DNA from: Bordetella parapertussis | GTDB lineage: Bacteria; Pseudomonadota; Gammaproteobacteria; Burkholderiales; Burkholderiaceae_C | DNA length: 64,000 nt | Direction: 5' to 3' | NCBI GenBank assembly: GCA_945878355.1 | Contig: CAMCTC010000003.1 | Coordinates: forward strand, 1-64,000 | Shown here: one piece after another, positions 18,762 through 27,183 of the stretch | Numbering within the stretch: the stretch's first letter is position 1 | How the letters are laid out: each line of letters begins with the position of its first letter | Program-made: the position numbers and the translations under genes | Notes under the pieces: generated by a model | Database searches by the model: none | Told to the model about the DNA's origin: nothing | What the model saw: only the letters and a program-made list of their open reading frames with translations

Positions 18762-19340
18762 TCAGCGCTTGGGGGTCAGACCTGGCATGCCGGGGAACAG
18801 CACGCCAGCTTGCATCTGCTCTTGCATCTGCGCGAACAAGCTCTTGCTCTGCTCGAGGTAGTTGCCCATCAAGCCCTGCATCATCGGCGCCTGGCCGCTG
18901 ATGAACTGAGCCCAGGTCTCGGGCGTCAAGGTCTTGGGGTCGTAAAGGCCTTTGCTCTGCTCGGCTAGGCGGGTCTGCATGTCGACAAAGGACTGCAGAT
19001 TGGTCTCCAGGTACGAGCCCATCAGGCCTTGCATCGCATGGCCGTAGAAGCGGATCACCTGCCCCAGCATCTGGGTCGTGAACATCGGCATGCCGCCGGT
19101 CTCTTCTTCAAGAATGATCTGCAACAGGATGCTGCGGGTGATCTCGTCGCCGGTTTTGGCGTCCCGCACCTCGAAGGTTTCGCCGTCGAGCACCATCTGC
19201 TTGACATCGGACAGCGTGATGTAGCTGCTGGTCTGGGTGTCGTAGAGACGGCGGTTGGGGTATTTCTTGAGGACTCGGATGCTGCCCTCGGCGGCGTCCG
19301 GCGCGCTCGGTTTGGCTGCGCTGCGGCGGGTGGATGGCAT
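18762..19340 (-). CDS. phaR: Polyhydroxyalkanoate synthesis repressor PhaR
   Basis: A 192-residue regulator that in beta- and alphaproteobacteria binds both PHA granules and the phasin promoter, coupling phasin expression to polymer content. The conserved N-terminal PHB/PHA accumulation regulator DNA-binding domain is RVLKKYPNRRLYDTQTSSYITL (residues about 21-42). The second PHB domain follows with TRSILLQIILEEE and MFTTQMLGQVIRFYGHAMQ. A Gln/Met-rich C-terminus (FAQMQEQMQ) is typical of granule association. I chose ATG 19340; an upstream in-frame start at 19370 would add ten residues. It implies that the host makes PHA, although the pha synthesis genes are not here. Confidence 0.92.
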   Translation of the reverse strand: MPSTRRSAAKPSAPDAAEGSIRVLKKYPNRRLYDTQTSSYITLSDVKQMVLDGETFEVRDAKTGDEITRSILLQIILEEETGGMPMFTTQMLGQVIRFYGHAMQGLMGSYLETNLQSFVDMQTRLAEQSKGLYDPKTLTPETWAQFISGQAPMMQGLMGNYLEQSKSLFAQMQEQMQAGVLFPGMPGLTPKR

Positions 19341-19418
19341 GGCGAAGACTCCTTGAACGGGCCGGCGCATTCTAAGGACGCACGCGTCGGCTGACGGGCA
19401 GGACTTTCCCGCTGGGGT

Positions 19419-21785
19419 TCAACCCTCGGGTGGGGTCGGCTCCAAGACCAGCAATTCACCTGGCGACGGCAACTCGAGACCGAGGCGGCGGATCGACTGC
19501 CGCTCGATCTTCCACCAGCTCGGTAGCAAACGCAGCACATCTTGCCGCGCAAAGCGGTCGTCGATCAAGTAAACGCTACCCTGGTCCGACACCGTCCTGA
19601 TCACCCGGCCCGCGGCCTGCACCACTTTGCGGATGCCCGGAAACAGATAGGTGTAGTCGTAGCCTGCGCCGAAGTCGGCGTCCAGGCGCTGACGCAGCGC
19701 CTCGTTGACAGGGTTGAACTGCGGCAGGCCCAGCGTCGCGATGAAGGCGCCGATCAAGCGGGTGCCGGCCAGGTCGACGGCCTCGGCGAACGAGCCACCG
19801 AGCACGGCGAAGCCGATGCCGCAGCCCTCAGGCTCGAAGCGCGCCAGAAAAGTTTGCCGAGCGGCATCGTCCATGCGCCGGCCCTGCTGCCAAGTCGGAA
19901 CCGCAGGATGGCGGGCCGAGAAGGCCGCAGCGGCCTGCTCCAGGTAGTCGAAGCTGCTGAAGAACGCGAGGTAGTTGCCGGGCCGTCGCGCATACTGGGT
20001 AGCGATCAGTTCGGCGATCGGCGCCAGCGATTGGCCACGGTGCGCGAAGCGGGTCGACAGGTCGCGGACGATGTGCACTGACAACTGCTCGGACTTGAAA
20101 GGCGATTCGACGTCTATCCAGGCCAGGTTCTCGGGCAGACCCAGGGTGTCAGCGTAAAAATGTTGCGGCGTGAGCGTCGCCGAGAACAACACCGCCGAAT
20201 GCGCTGCGGCAAAGCGTGGCCGCAGGAACGGCGCAGGCACGACGTTGCGAACACACAGCGTCGGGCTGGGCTGGCGGCCCAAAGCCGCCAGACCCGGCAG
20301 CGTCGCGTCGAAGATCGAGTGGCGGTCTAAGGATTCGAGCAGCCGGCCGAACTGCAGCGCTTCGAAGAAAAAGCGCTGCACATCCGGGTCCGCGTCGACC
20401 GGGTGCGCGGCGAGGTGTTCGGCCATTGCTGCGGTGGCATCCTTGAGCGCTGCGGCCAAAGCTGCCGGCGGCTCTTCGTGGGCCTGGTAGAGCTCGGTCT
20501 GGGACTTGCCCAGTCGACGCCAACTGCGGTGCAGCCGGTCTAGCGGTTTTTTCAGCGCCGGCGCTGCGCTGGCGCGGGCCGCTTGCAGCTGGGCCGGGTC
20601 GAGCTCGGCGCTGTACATCGCACGGGCGCGGTCGATCAGGTTGTGCGCTTCGTCGACCAGCAAGCCCACACGCCATGCATTGGCCAGCGTCAGGCTGTGC
20701 AGCAGCGCGCTGGCGTCGAAAAAGTGGTTGTAGTCGCCGACCACCACATCGCACCAACGCACCAGTTCCTGGCCGAGGTAGTAAGGGCAGACCTGGTGCG
20801 CGAGCGCGACGCTGCGCAAGGTCTCGCGGTCTAGCGCGGCGCCCGCAGACGCCAGGTCGATCGCGGCGCTGCGCGCTGCCGGCAATCGGTCGTAAAAACC
20901 CTTGGCCAGCGGGCAGGACTCGCCGTGGCAGGCTTTGTCGGGATGCTCGCAGGCCTTGTCGCGCGCCACCAGCGTGATCACGCGCAAGGCCGGCGCAGGC
21001 GCGGCACGGGTGATCGTCGCCAGCGCGTCCAGCGCGAGCGCCTGGCCTGAACCCTTGGCGCTGAGGAAGAACACTTTGTCGATCGCATGCGCCGGGCAAG
21101 CCTTGAGCAGCGGGAACAAGGTGGCGATCGTCTTGCCCAAGCCGGTGGGCGCCTGGGCCAGCAGACAGCGGCCGGCACGCGCGACCTTGAACACCGCTTC
21201 AGCCAGCGCGCGCTGGCCTGTTCGGAACGCTGGGTGCGGGAATCGCAACGCCAGCAGCCCGGCGTCGCGCCGGCTGCGGTGCGCGATTTCGCGGTCGGCC
21301 CAGGCCAGGAAACGCTCGCACAAGGCCTCGAAGAATTCACGCAGCGACTGCGCGCTGCAAACCTGGTGCAGCGGCGCCGCCTCCTGCTGCGAGCCGACGT
21401 CGAAGTAGACCAGCGCGACGGTCAGCGACGGCAGGTCGAGCTGCTGGCACAGCAAGTGGCCGTAGACCTTGGCCTGGGCCCAGTGCAGCTGGCGGTGGTT
21501 GTCTGGCACCCGGTCGATGTCGCCGCGGTAGGTCTTGATCTCTTCGAGCAGCAGCTGCTCAGGGTCATAGCCGTCGGCACGACCCCGAACGCTGAGCTGG
21601 CGGTATTCGCCGCTCAGCGGCAACTCGGCGCGGTACGCAGGCCCGCGGCGAGCGGCGACGGCCTGATGGCCTGCGATGCCTTGTTGCGAAGTCGGCGATG
21701 GCGTGAAGCGCAGGTCGAGGTCGCCTTGTTTGGCAGCGAACTCGCACAGCGTTCGCACCGCGACGCGGTAGCAGGGGTCGCTCAT
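19419..21785 (-). CDS. Rad3/DinG-group DNA helicase with N-terminal PD-(D/E)XK nuclease-like domain
   Basis: A 788-residue superfamily 2 helicase. Residues about 50-160 resemble a RecB/Cas4-type nuclease: Asp in VRGRADGYDP, the E-x-K pair in LLEEIKTYRG, and QLHWAQAKVYGHLL. The helicase core has Walker A APTGLGKT, an iron-sulfur cysteine cluster (CEHPDKACHGESC plus a later VCPYYLG), the DEAH box LLVDEAHNLID and the C-terminal motif GFAVLGGSFAEAVDL with QAAGRVIRT. Such proteins occur widely in Pseudomonas and Burkholderiales and are only loosely described; a role in processing damaged or branched DNA is inferred. Start ATG 21785 gives the family N-terminus (YRVAVRTLCEFAAKQGDLD). Confidence 0.88.
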   Translation of the reverse strand: MSDPCYRVAVRTLCEFAAKQGDLDLRFTPSPTSQQGIAGHQAVAARRGPAYRAELPLSGEYRQLSVRGRADGYDPEQLLLEEIKTYRGDIDRVPDNHRQLHWAQAKVYGHLLCQQLDLPSLTVALVYFDVGSQQEAAPLHQVCSAQSLREFFEALCERFLAWADREIAHRSRRDAGLLALRFPHPAFRTGQRALAEAVFKVARAGRCLLAQAPTGLGKTIATLFPLLKACPAHAIDKVFFLSAKGSGQALALDALATITRAAPAPALRVITLVARDKACEHPDKACHGESCPLAKGFYDRLPAARSAAIDLASAGAALDRETLRSVALAHQVCPYYLGQELVRWCDVVVGDYNHFFDASALLHSLTLANAWRVGLLVDEAHNLIDRARAMYSAELDPAQLQAARASAAPALKKPLDRLHRSWRRLGKSQTELYQAHEEPPAALAAALKDATAAMAEHLAAHPVDADPDVQRFFFEALQFGRLLESLDRHSIFDATLPGLAALGRQPSPTLCVRNVVPAPFLRPRFAAAHSAVLFSATLTPQHFYADTLGLPENLAWIDVESPFKSEQLSVHIVRDLSTRFAHRGQSLAPIAELIATQYARRPGNYLAFFSSFDYLEQAAAAFSARHPAVPTWQQGRRMDDAARQTFLARFEPEGCGIGFAVLGGSFAEAVDLAGTRLIGAFIATLGLPQFNPVNEALRQRLDADFGAGYDYTYLFPGIRKVVQAAGRVIRTVSDQGSVYLIDDRFARQDVLRLLPSWWKIERQSIRRLGLELPSPGELLVLEPTPPEG

Positions 21786-21835
21786 CGCCGGACAGGCCAC
21801 GCCGCCATCAAGCATTCACTGTCAAGCTACCACCT

Positions 21836-22192
21836 TCATCCGCCCGCCCGCTTGACCTGCCAACCCTCGGCCTTCAAGCTGACGATCACCCGCTCGCAGT
21901 GGTCACCCTGCAGCTCGACCACCCCGTCCTTGACGGTGCCGCCCGAGCCACAAGCCGTCCTCAGCCGCTTGCCCAGCGCCGACAGCGCTTCGGCGTCCAG
22001 CGGCAAACCGCGCACCAGCGTCACCGCCTTGCCGCCGCGGCCCTTGGTCTGCAGGCTGACCCGCACCACGCCGTCACCGACTGGCGCTGCTGCGGCCTTG
22101 CAGGCGCAGCGCAGCTGAGGCTGGCGGCAGACCGGGCACATCCGGCCGCTGTCGGTGGAATAGACAAGCCCGCCGGCGGCAGGTTTTTTCAT
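21836..22192 (-). CDS. YciH/SUI1-family translation factor
   Basis: A 118-residue protein related to eukaryotic eIF1 (SUI1). The N-terminus bears a small Cys-rich motif, MCPVCRQPQLRCAC. The SUI1 core is TKGRGGKAVTLVRGLP followed by LGKRLRTACGSGGTVKDGVVELQGDH. In E. coli YciH influences fidelity of start selection in vitro; its physiological role in bacteria is unclear. It sits between the helicase gene and xseB on the same strand with short gaps, so shared transcription is possible. Confidence 0.9.
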   Translation of the reverse strand: MKKPAAGGLVYSTDSGRMCPVCRQPQLRCACKAAAAPVGDGVVRVSLQTKGRGGKAVTLVRGLPLDAEALSALGKRLRTACGSGGTVKDGVVELQGDHCERVIVSLKAEGWQVKRAGG

Positions 22193-22292
22193 GTTGGTTT
22201 CAGCCCATCTGCGATCGATTTTTCGATCAGCGCTGCGAAATTCGAGACGATGCGTTCAAGGCGGCAAGTGCCAGGCATTGAGTGCCAGGCCA

Positions 22293-22568
22293 TCAAAACG
22301 GTGGATCGTCGTCATCCGCAGCGTCTGGCCCGGCCGCCGCGTGCACGGCATCGTCCGGTATCGCGGCAGGCCCGGCATCGGCAGTGCCCAAGGCCTGTTC
22401 GAGCGCTTGCTCGACCGCCTCGATCCGGGCCTGGCAATGCTTGTAGGCACTGACCGACTCGGTGACGATCTTGAGCAGGTCGTCGATATTGGGTTCGGAC
22501 TGGTTGCGCAGCGTCTCGGCATGGCGCTGCAGAACGCCGTAAGCGCTGCGGAAAGTCGGTGTGCTCAT
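22293..22568 (-). CDS. xseB: Exodeoxyribonuclease VII small subunit
   Basis: A 91-residue helical subunit that assembles with XseA into exonuclease VII, which degrades single-stranded DNA from both ends. The N-terminal half is the XseB helix pair (SAYGVLQRHAETLRNQ, IDDLLKIVTESVSAYKHCQARIEAVEQALEQAL). The C-terminus is an acidic, Ala/Pro-rich tail. The start codon overlaps the xseA stop by four bases, indicating translational coupling. The sequence is more divergent than in enterobacteria, but position and length fit well. Confidence 0.85.
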   Translation of the reverse strand: MSTPTFRSAYGVLQRHAETLRNQSEPNIDDLLKIVTESVSAYKHCQARIEAVEQALEQALGTADAGPAAIPDDAVHAAAGPDAADDDDPPF

Positions 22569-24241
22569 GATTCTTGGTTTCCGGTTGCGTCACGGGTTCG
22601 GGCAGCCACAGAGCCGTCCCTGAACGTGATCTCTATCGTCTGCTGCGGCCCGGCCTGTGCCGCGCGGGTGATTGTCCGACCATCGGCGTCGCGCACCAGT
22701 GCAAAGCCGCGCGCCAGCGTCTTCTCGGGTCCTTGGCCAGCGATCTCTCGCAGCAGCGCTTGCGACCGGGTTCGGGCTTCGACCAGCGCGCGCCGGGCGC
22801 CTGCGGCCACATCGCTGCGCTGCCGGTCGACCAAGGCGCCGGCCTGGCGGGCGTCGAGCGCAGCGCGCTCGAGCACAGCCGCCAGCGCGACCTGCGAGCC
22901 GGCGCGCGCAGCGCGCAGCGACTGTCTGGCCTCGGCGCGGACTTCGACGCTGAGCGCGCGCGACGCATCAGACGCATGCTGTATCGCCTGCCAGGATCCG
23001 GCGCGCAGCGCGGCGATGCGATCGGCAACGCGCTGGCGCGCCAGCGCGAGCTGGCGCTGGGCACCGCTTCGAACCCCAGCGTCGGCCTGTTCGACCGCGC
23101 GACGGGCCGATTGCAGTCTCGCGCGGCTTGACATGGCGATCTGGTGGAAATGCGCTTTGGCCTCGGCAGCGCGCTTGGCGATCAGCTGCTCGATGCCGAG
23201 CACCACCTTGGACGGCGTGTCGAAACACTGGTTGGCGACCTCGTCAAGCACGGTGCTGTCGCGCTCATGGCCTATGCCTGTGAGCACCGGAATCGCCAAC
23301 TCGCACAGGCAGCGCGCCAGCGCATAGTCGTTGAGCCAGGCCAGGTCGTTGACCGCACCGCCCCCGCGGATGATCACGACCGCATCAAACGCTGTCGCGG
23401 CAGCGCCCTGCCCCAGCGCATCGAGCAGCGCCTGGCGGATCTCGGCCGCAGCGCCCTCGCCCTGGAAACGGCTGAAGGCATAACGGAAGCGGCACAGGCC
23501 GAAGCGTTCAAGCCGCTGCGCCTCGGCGCGGAAGTCGCCCAGACCGGCAGCGCCCTGCGGTGCGAGCACCAGCACCTGGTTGAAGTCCCAGGGCGGCGGC
23601 AGCAAGCGGTTGGCGTCGAACAACTGCTCCTGGCGCAGTCGGTTGCGGATCTCGCGTTTCCTGGCCTCGAGGTCACCGAGCGTGTAGTCGGGGTCGATCG
23701 CGTCGATCTCTAGGCTGAAACCGTACTGCGGTTTGAACACCGGCCGGGCCCGCACCAGCAGCTTGATGCCCGGCCCGAGCTTGGCGCCGGTGGCGCGCTC
23801 GAACTCGGGCAGGATGCGGCCTGCGGTGCTGGCCCAGATCACCGCGCCGGCCTTGGCCAGCACCGTGCCAGCGGCGTCGCGCTCAGAGACCTCGACATAG
23901 ACATGGCCGCCTCGCAGCCTGGCGTCGAGCACCTCGACCAAGGTCCAAACCCCCGCGGTGAACGCTTGCGAGACCGCCTGCGAGACCCCGCCCAGCAACT
24001 GCGACAGGCTGATGCCACGGCCAGGCACCGCGAGATCGGTGGCAACGCGGCCCGGCACCAGTCGGGTCGGCAATGCCGGCGGCAACGAGGCAGTTTCGGC
24101 CGCAGGCAACCAGGCCGTGAAAGCCTGCAAGTCTGTGCCCGAGGGCACGTACCACTTGCGCAGGGCCGGGTCCCAACGGGCGCCAAGCGCCTTGACCTTG
24201 TCCTTGTCCTTGAATGGGGTGTCTAAGAAGATGTTGTCCAT
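22565..24241 (-). CDS. xseA: Exodeoxyribonuclease VII large subunit with N-terminal DUF5710-like extension
   Basis: A 558-residue catalytic subunit, about 100 longer than the E. coli protein. Residues 1-45 (FLDTPFKDKDKVKALGARWD...RKWYVPSG) match the small DUF5710 domain, elsewhere found in plasmid primases and other DNA-processing proteins. Next comes the OB-fold, starting at the ISLSQLL segment and including VWTLVEVLDARLRGGHVYVEV. The catalytic core has VVIIRGGGAVNDLAWLNDYALARCL and PVLTGIGHERDSTVLDEVA. A long Ala/Arg-rich coiled coil (about residues 350-500) follows, ending with the C-terminal segment TLARGFALVRD. Start ATG 24241 includes the extension; no internal start gives a better family N-terminus. 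Coupled to xseB downstream by an ATGA overlap. Confidence 0.92.
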   Translation of the reverse strand: MDNIFLDTPFKDKDKVKALGARWDPALRKWYVPSGTDLQAFTAWLPAAETASLPPALPTRLVPGRVATDLAVPGRGISLSQLLGGVSQAVSQAFTAGVWTLVEVLDARLRGGHVYVEVSERDAAGTVLAKAGAVIWASTAGRILPEFERATGAKLGPGIKLLVRARPVFKPQYGFSLEIDAIDPDYTLGDLEARKREIRNRLRQEQLFDANRLLPPPWDFNQVLVLAPQGAAGLGDFRAEAQRLERFGLCRFRYAFSRFQGEGAAAEIRQALLDALGQGAAATAFDAVVIIRGGGAVNDLAWLNDYALARCLCELAIPVLTGIGHERDSTVLDEVANQCFDTPSKVVLGIEQLIAKRAAEAKAHFHQIAMSSRARLQSARRAVEQADAGVRSGAQRQLALARQRVADRIAALRAGSWQAIQHASDASRALSVEVRAEARQSLRAARAGSQVALAAVLERAALDARQAGALVDRQRSDVAAGARRALVEARTRSQALLREIAGQGPEKTLARGFALVRDADGRTITRAAQAGPQQTIEITFRDGSVAARTRDATGNQES

Positions 24242-24392
24242 CGAAGGGGGATTTTCAGGCATCTCGACGAACGCCGCCCAGTTGACCGACCTGCTGCTGT
24301 GCCGGCCCCAGGTCAGTAGACGAATTGCACTATGCTGCGCAACAGTCGAGAAGACTTGACGACACAGCCCCAACACCGAGGAGACAACAACG

Positions 24393-26084
24393 ATGAGCGA
24401 TTGGCGACAACGGGCGGCGACGCCTTTCGAGAACGAGAAGCGGCCCGCCACCGGCAGCCGAGGCATGGTCGTGACCAACCACCCGCTGGCGTCGGCCGCG
24501 GGCGCCGAGATGCTGGCAGCCGGCGGCAACGCCGTCGATGCGGCGATCGCAGCGCTTTTCACGCTGACCGTGGTCGAGCCGATGATGGTCGGCATCTTCG
24601 GCGGCGGTTTCGCCAACCTGCGGCTGGCTGACGGGCAGCAGACGATCCTCGAGGGCCAAGGCCGTTGCCCGATGGCGGTGGGCGAGTCGAGCTTCACGCC
24701 CGACCCCGATGCGGCGCCCGGGATGCTGGACGCGGTCGGGCGGCGCAACAGCGTCGGGCGTGCCGCCGTCGCAACGCCGGGCAACCTGATGGCTTGGTGC
24801 GAGATGTTGTCGCGCCACGGCAGCCTGTCGCTCGCCGATGTCACCGAGCCCGCGATCCGCCATGCCTCGCGCGGCTTTGCCGCCACCCATTACCTGGCCG
24901 ACTGCGTCAAGGACTGCGCCGCAGACCTGGCGCTGGACCCCGAAATCAGCCGCATCTTCATGCCCGGCGGCAGGCCGCTGACGCGGGGCACGCGGGTTGT
25001 CAACGGGGCTTACGCCGACACGCTGCGCCTGGTCGCGCGCGAAGGCCCCGCAGCGCTGTACGGCGGCGCGCTGGGCAATGCTGTGGCCCAGGACATGCAG
25101 CGCCACGGCGGCTACCTCACGCTGGCCGATCTGCAGCAATACCGCACCAACGAGTTGGAGGTCTTGCGCAGCAACTACCGAGGCTTCGAGATCACCGGGC
25201 CGCCGCCGCCCTGTGCCGGCCCGCTGCACATCGGCCAGATGCTCAACATCCTCGAAGGTTTCGACCTGGCTGCGGGCGGCTTCGGCAGCGCCGACAACGT
25301 GCATTTGCTCGCCGAAGTGCTCAAGATCGCCTTCGCCGACCGAGCAGCCTGCACCGCCGACCCGGATTTCGTCCCGGTGCCCGTGGACAGGCTGCTGTCG
25401 CCGGCCTACGCCGCGCAACGCCGCGCGGAGATCGACCCGGCGCGGGCACAGGACTGGCAGTCGGGGATCGCGCCGACAGAGAGCGCCAACACCACCCACT
25501 TGACGGTGGCCGATGCCGATGGACGGATCGTCTGCGCGACCCAGACCATCAACTCGCTGTTCGGCGCGCGCTACATGGTGCCTGGCACCGGCATGATCCC
25601 GAACAACTACCTCTACGTCTTCAACCCGAGGCCCGGGCTGGCCAACTCCTTGGCACCGGGCAAACGGGTGACCTCGTCGATGTCGCCGCTGATCGTTCTG
25701 AAGGACGGCAAGCCGCAATTCGCGCTCGGCCTGCCAGGCGGATTGAGGATCTTCCCGTCGGCGCTGCAGGCGGTGATCAACCTGCTGGACCACGGCATGA
25801 GCTTGCAAGAAGCGGTCGAAGCGCCGCGCGTCTGGACCCAGGGCTTCGGCCTAGAGCTCGAGCCACAGTTCCCGGACGCCGTGGCCGATTCGCTTCGATC
25901 GCGCGGCCACCAGATCCAGCGCGTGCCCAATGTCGGCGGCGGCATGGGTGCGATCCGCTTCCACGCCAACGGCGACCTGGAGGGTGCGTCCTGCTGGCGC
26001 GCCGACGGCACGCCTATCGGTGTCAGCGGCGGCTTTGCTCGCAGCGGCGTTCGTTTCCTGCCCGAAGCGCAGCCCGCAACTTGA
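24393..26084 (+). CDS. Gamma-glutamyltransferase family protein
   Basis: A 563-residue Ntn-hydrolase of the GGT family, which cleaves gamma-glutamyl bonds or acyl groups (some members are cephalosporin acylases). The N-terminal GMVVTNHPLASAAGAEMLAAGGNAVDAAIA is diagnostic. The autoprocessing nucleophile is in ANTTHLTVADADG (Thr at about residues 367-368), which splits the chain into large and small subunits. The Gly-rich oxyanion loop is APGKRVTSSMSPLIV. No signal peptide is visible, so unlike E. coli Ggt it appears cytoplasmic. The start (MSDWRQRAATPFENEKRPATG) is typical of a cytoplasmic subgroup often named GGT without proven substrate. The gene is divergent from xseA. Confidence 0.87.
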   Translation: MSDWRQRAATPFENEKRPATGSRGMVVTNHPLASAAGAEMLAAGGNAVDAAIAALFTLTVVEPMMVGIFGGGFANLRLADGQQTILEGQGRCPMAVGESSFTPDPDAAPGMLDAVGRRNSVGRAAVATPGNLMAWCEMLSRHGSLSLADVTEPAIRHASRGFAATHYLADCVKDCAADLALDPEISRIFMPGGRPLTRGTRVVNGAYADTLRLVAREGPAALYGGALGNAVAQDMQRHGGYLTLADLQQYRTNELEVLRSNYRGFEITGPPPPCAGPLHIGQMLNILEGFDLAAGGFGSADNVHLLAEVLKIAFADRAACTADPDFVPVPVDRLLSPAYAAQRRAEIDPARAQDWQSGIAPTESANTTHLTVADADGRIVCATQTINSLFGARYMVPGTGMIPNNYLYVFNPRPGLANSLAPGKRVTSSMSPLIVLKDGKPQFALGLPGGLRIFPSALQAVINLLDHGMSLQEAVEAPRVWTQGFGLELEPQFPDAVADSLRSRGHQIQRVPNVGGGMGAIRFHANGDLEGASCWRADGTPIGVSGGFARSGVRFLPEAQPAT

Positions 26085-26097
26085 CGCGATGGCCCGG

Positions 26098-27051
26098 TCA
26101 GGCGGCGGCTGGCGCTGGCGCCCGCCCCCTGACAGTCGACTGCTCGGTGACCTGCAGCAATCCGCCGATCAGCAAGCTTCCGTCTGCCAGCAAGGACGTG
26201 GCGCCAGCGTAAGCCCGTTGAAAAGGCCACAGCTGCGCTGTCCCCTGGTCGAGCTGAAGGCCGGCCGATGAATGCCAATCGTCCTCCAGGCATGACTGCA
26301 CCACGACAGCGATGTCATGGGCCAGACGATGCTCGGTCGCCAGGCCGCCCCAGCAATCCTCGGCCTGCAAGCCAGCTTCAGAGCTAGTCGATGAAGGCAA
26401 AGCCGCAGGCGCCCAATGCGCCAGCGCCAGCATGGCGCCCAACTCGCCTCGCAACACTGTGACAGGCCGCCCGGATGCGTCGCGCCTGACGAAGCGCGAG
26501 GCGAGCTGAGCGGGCGCCAACAAACCAGCGTCGCCGATCAGCGCCTGGCCGTCCACGGACAAACCGGCCTGCCCGAACGGGTTCAGCACCAAGTCACCGC
26601 CGACCCAATGACCAGCCGCTAGTAGCAGCGCATGGCGCCGGCCCAGCAGCGCTGGCGCTGCGCCCGGACCACCTGCGGCCAACGCCCGGTTGAGCTGGTC
26701 GATCTCGCCTGCGATCTGCCTGAAGGCTTCGATGCCGGCATCGAGTGAGCGCCGCTGGTCTTGCCGCGCGGCGGCGATCGGCATGCCGTCGGCCAAGACC
26801 GCAAAGCCTTTGGCCATCGCGCCGTGAAATGCGACCACTCCGGCCTGGCGCACCAGCTGCTGCAGCAGCAAGCCCCGCCACTGGGCGTTGAAGTCATCCA
26901 CCCTGTCCACGGGTTCAGCCTCCACCGCCTCACGCCGCAGCGACGGGCTGCGGCCGCGCTGACGCGACCTGTCGCGCCACGTCAAGCCGGCACCGGCTTG
27001 GGCCGCAAGCACTTCGGCAAAGACAGGCGTGATCGTGATCGATGGGCTCAT
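26098..27051 (-). CDS. Hypothetical protein, 317 residues
   Basis: I do not recognise this gene. It is a soluble, Ala-, Arg- and Leu-rich protein without a signal peptide or membrane segment. The central part (RVDDFNAQWRGLLLQQLVRQAGVV) looks helical, and a Gly-rich stretch (GDLVLNPFGQAGLSVDGQALIGDAGLL) looks like beta-strands and turns. The gene fills the space exactly between the gamma-glutamyltransferase gene (convergent, 13 bp) and the monooxygenase gene (divergent, 132 bp), which supports it being real. No function is proposed. Confidence 0.6.
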   Translation of the reverse strand: MSPSITITPVFAEVLAAQAGAGLTWRDRSRQRGRSPSLRREAVEAEPVDRVDDFNAQWRGLLLQQLVRQAGVVAFHGAMAKGFAVLADGMPIAAARQDQRRSLDAGIEAFRQIAGEIDQLNRALAAGGPGAAPALLGRRHALLLAAGHWVGGDLVLNPFGQAGLSVDGQALIGDAGLLAPAQLASRFVRRDASGRPVTVLRGELGAMLALAHWAPAALPSSTSSEAGLQAEDCWGGLATEHRLAHDIAVVVQSCLEDDWHSSAGLQLDQGTAQLWPFQRAYAGATSLLADGSLLIGGLLQVTEQSTVRGRAPAPAAA

Positions 27052-27183
27052 GGCGCGGTACTCCTTGCTGGTTTGACGGTCGGCGCGCTGGCGGGCGTTA
27101 GTTGCGGCGGCAGTAGCCTGCGCGTCACCGGCCCAGGCGCTGGCACGCTATGCTTTGAGGGCGACCACTCTCCGGGGCATTCC

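Noticed and set aside
24242..24886. N-terminal extension of xseA beyond ATG 24241
   Set aside because: The added 215 residues are antisense to the gamma-glutamyltransferase gene and have no domain pattern; the DUF5710-like domain begins exactly at 24241.
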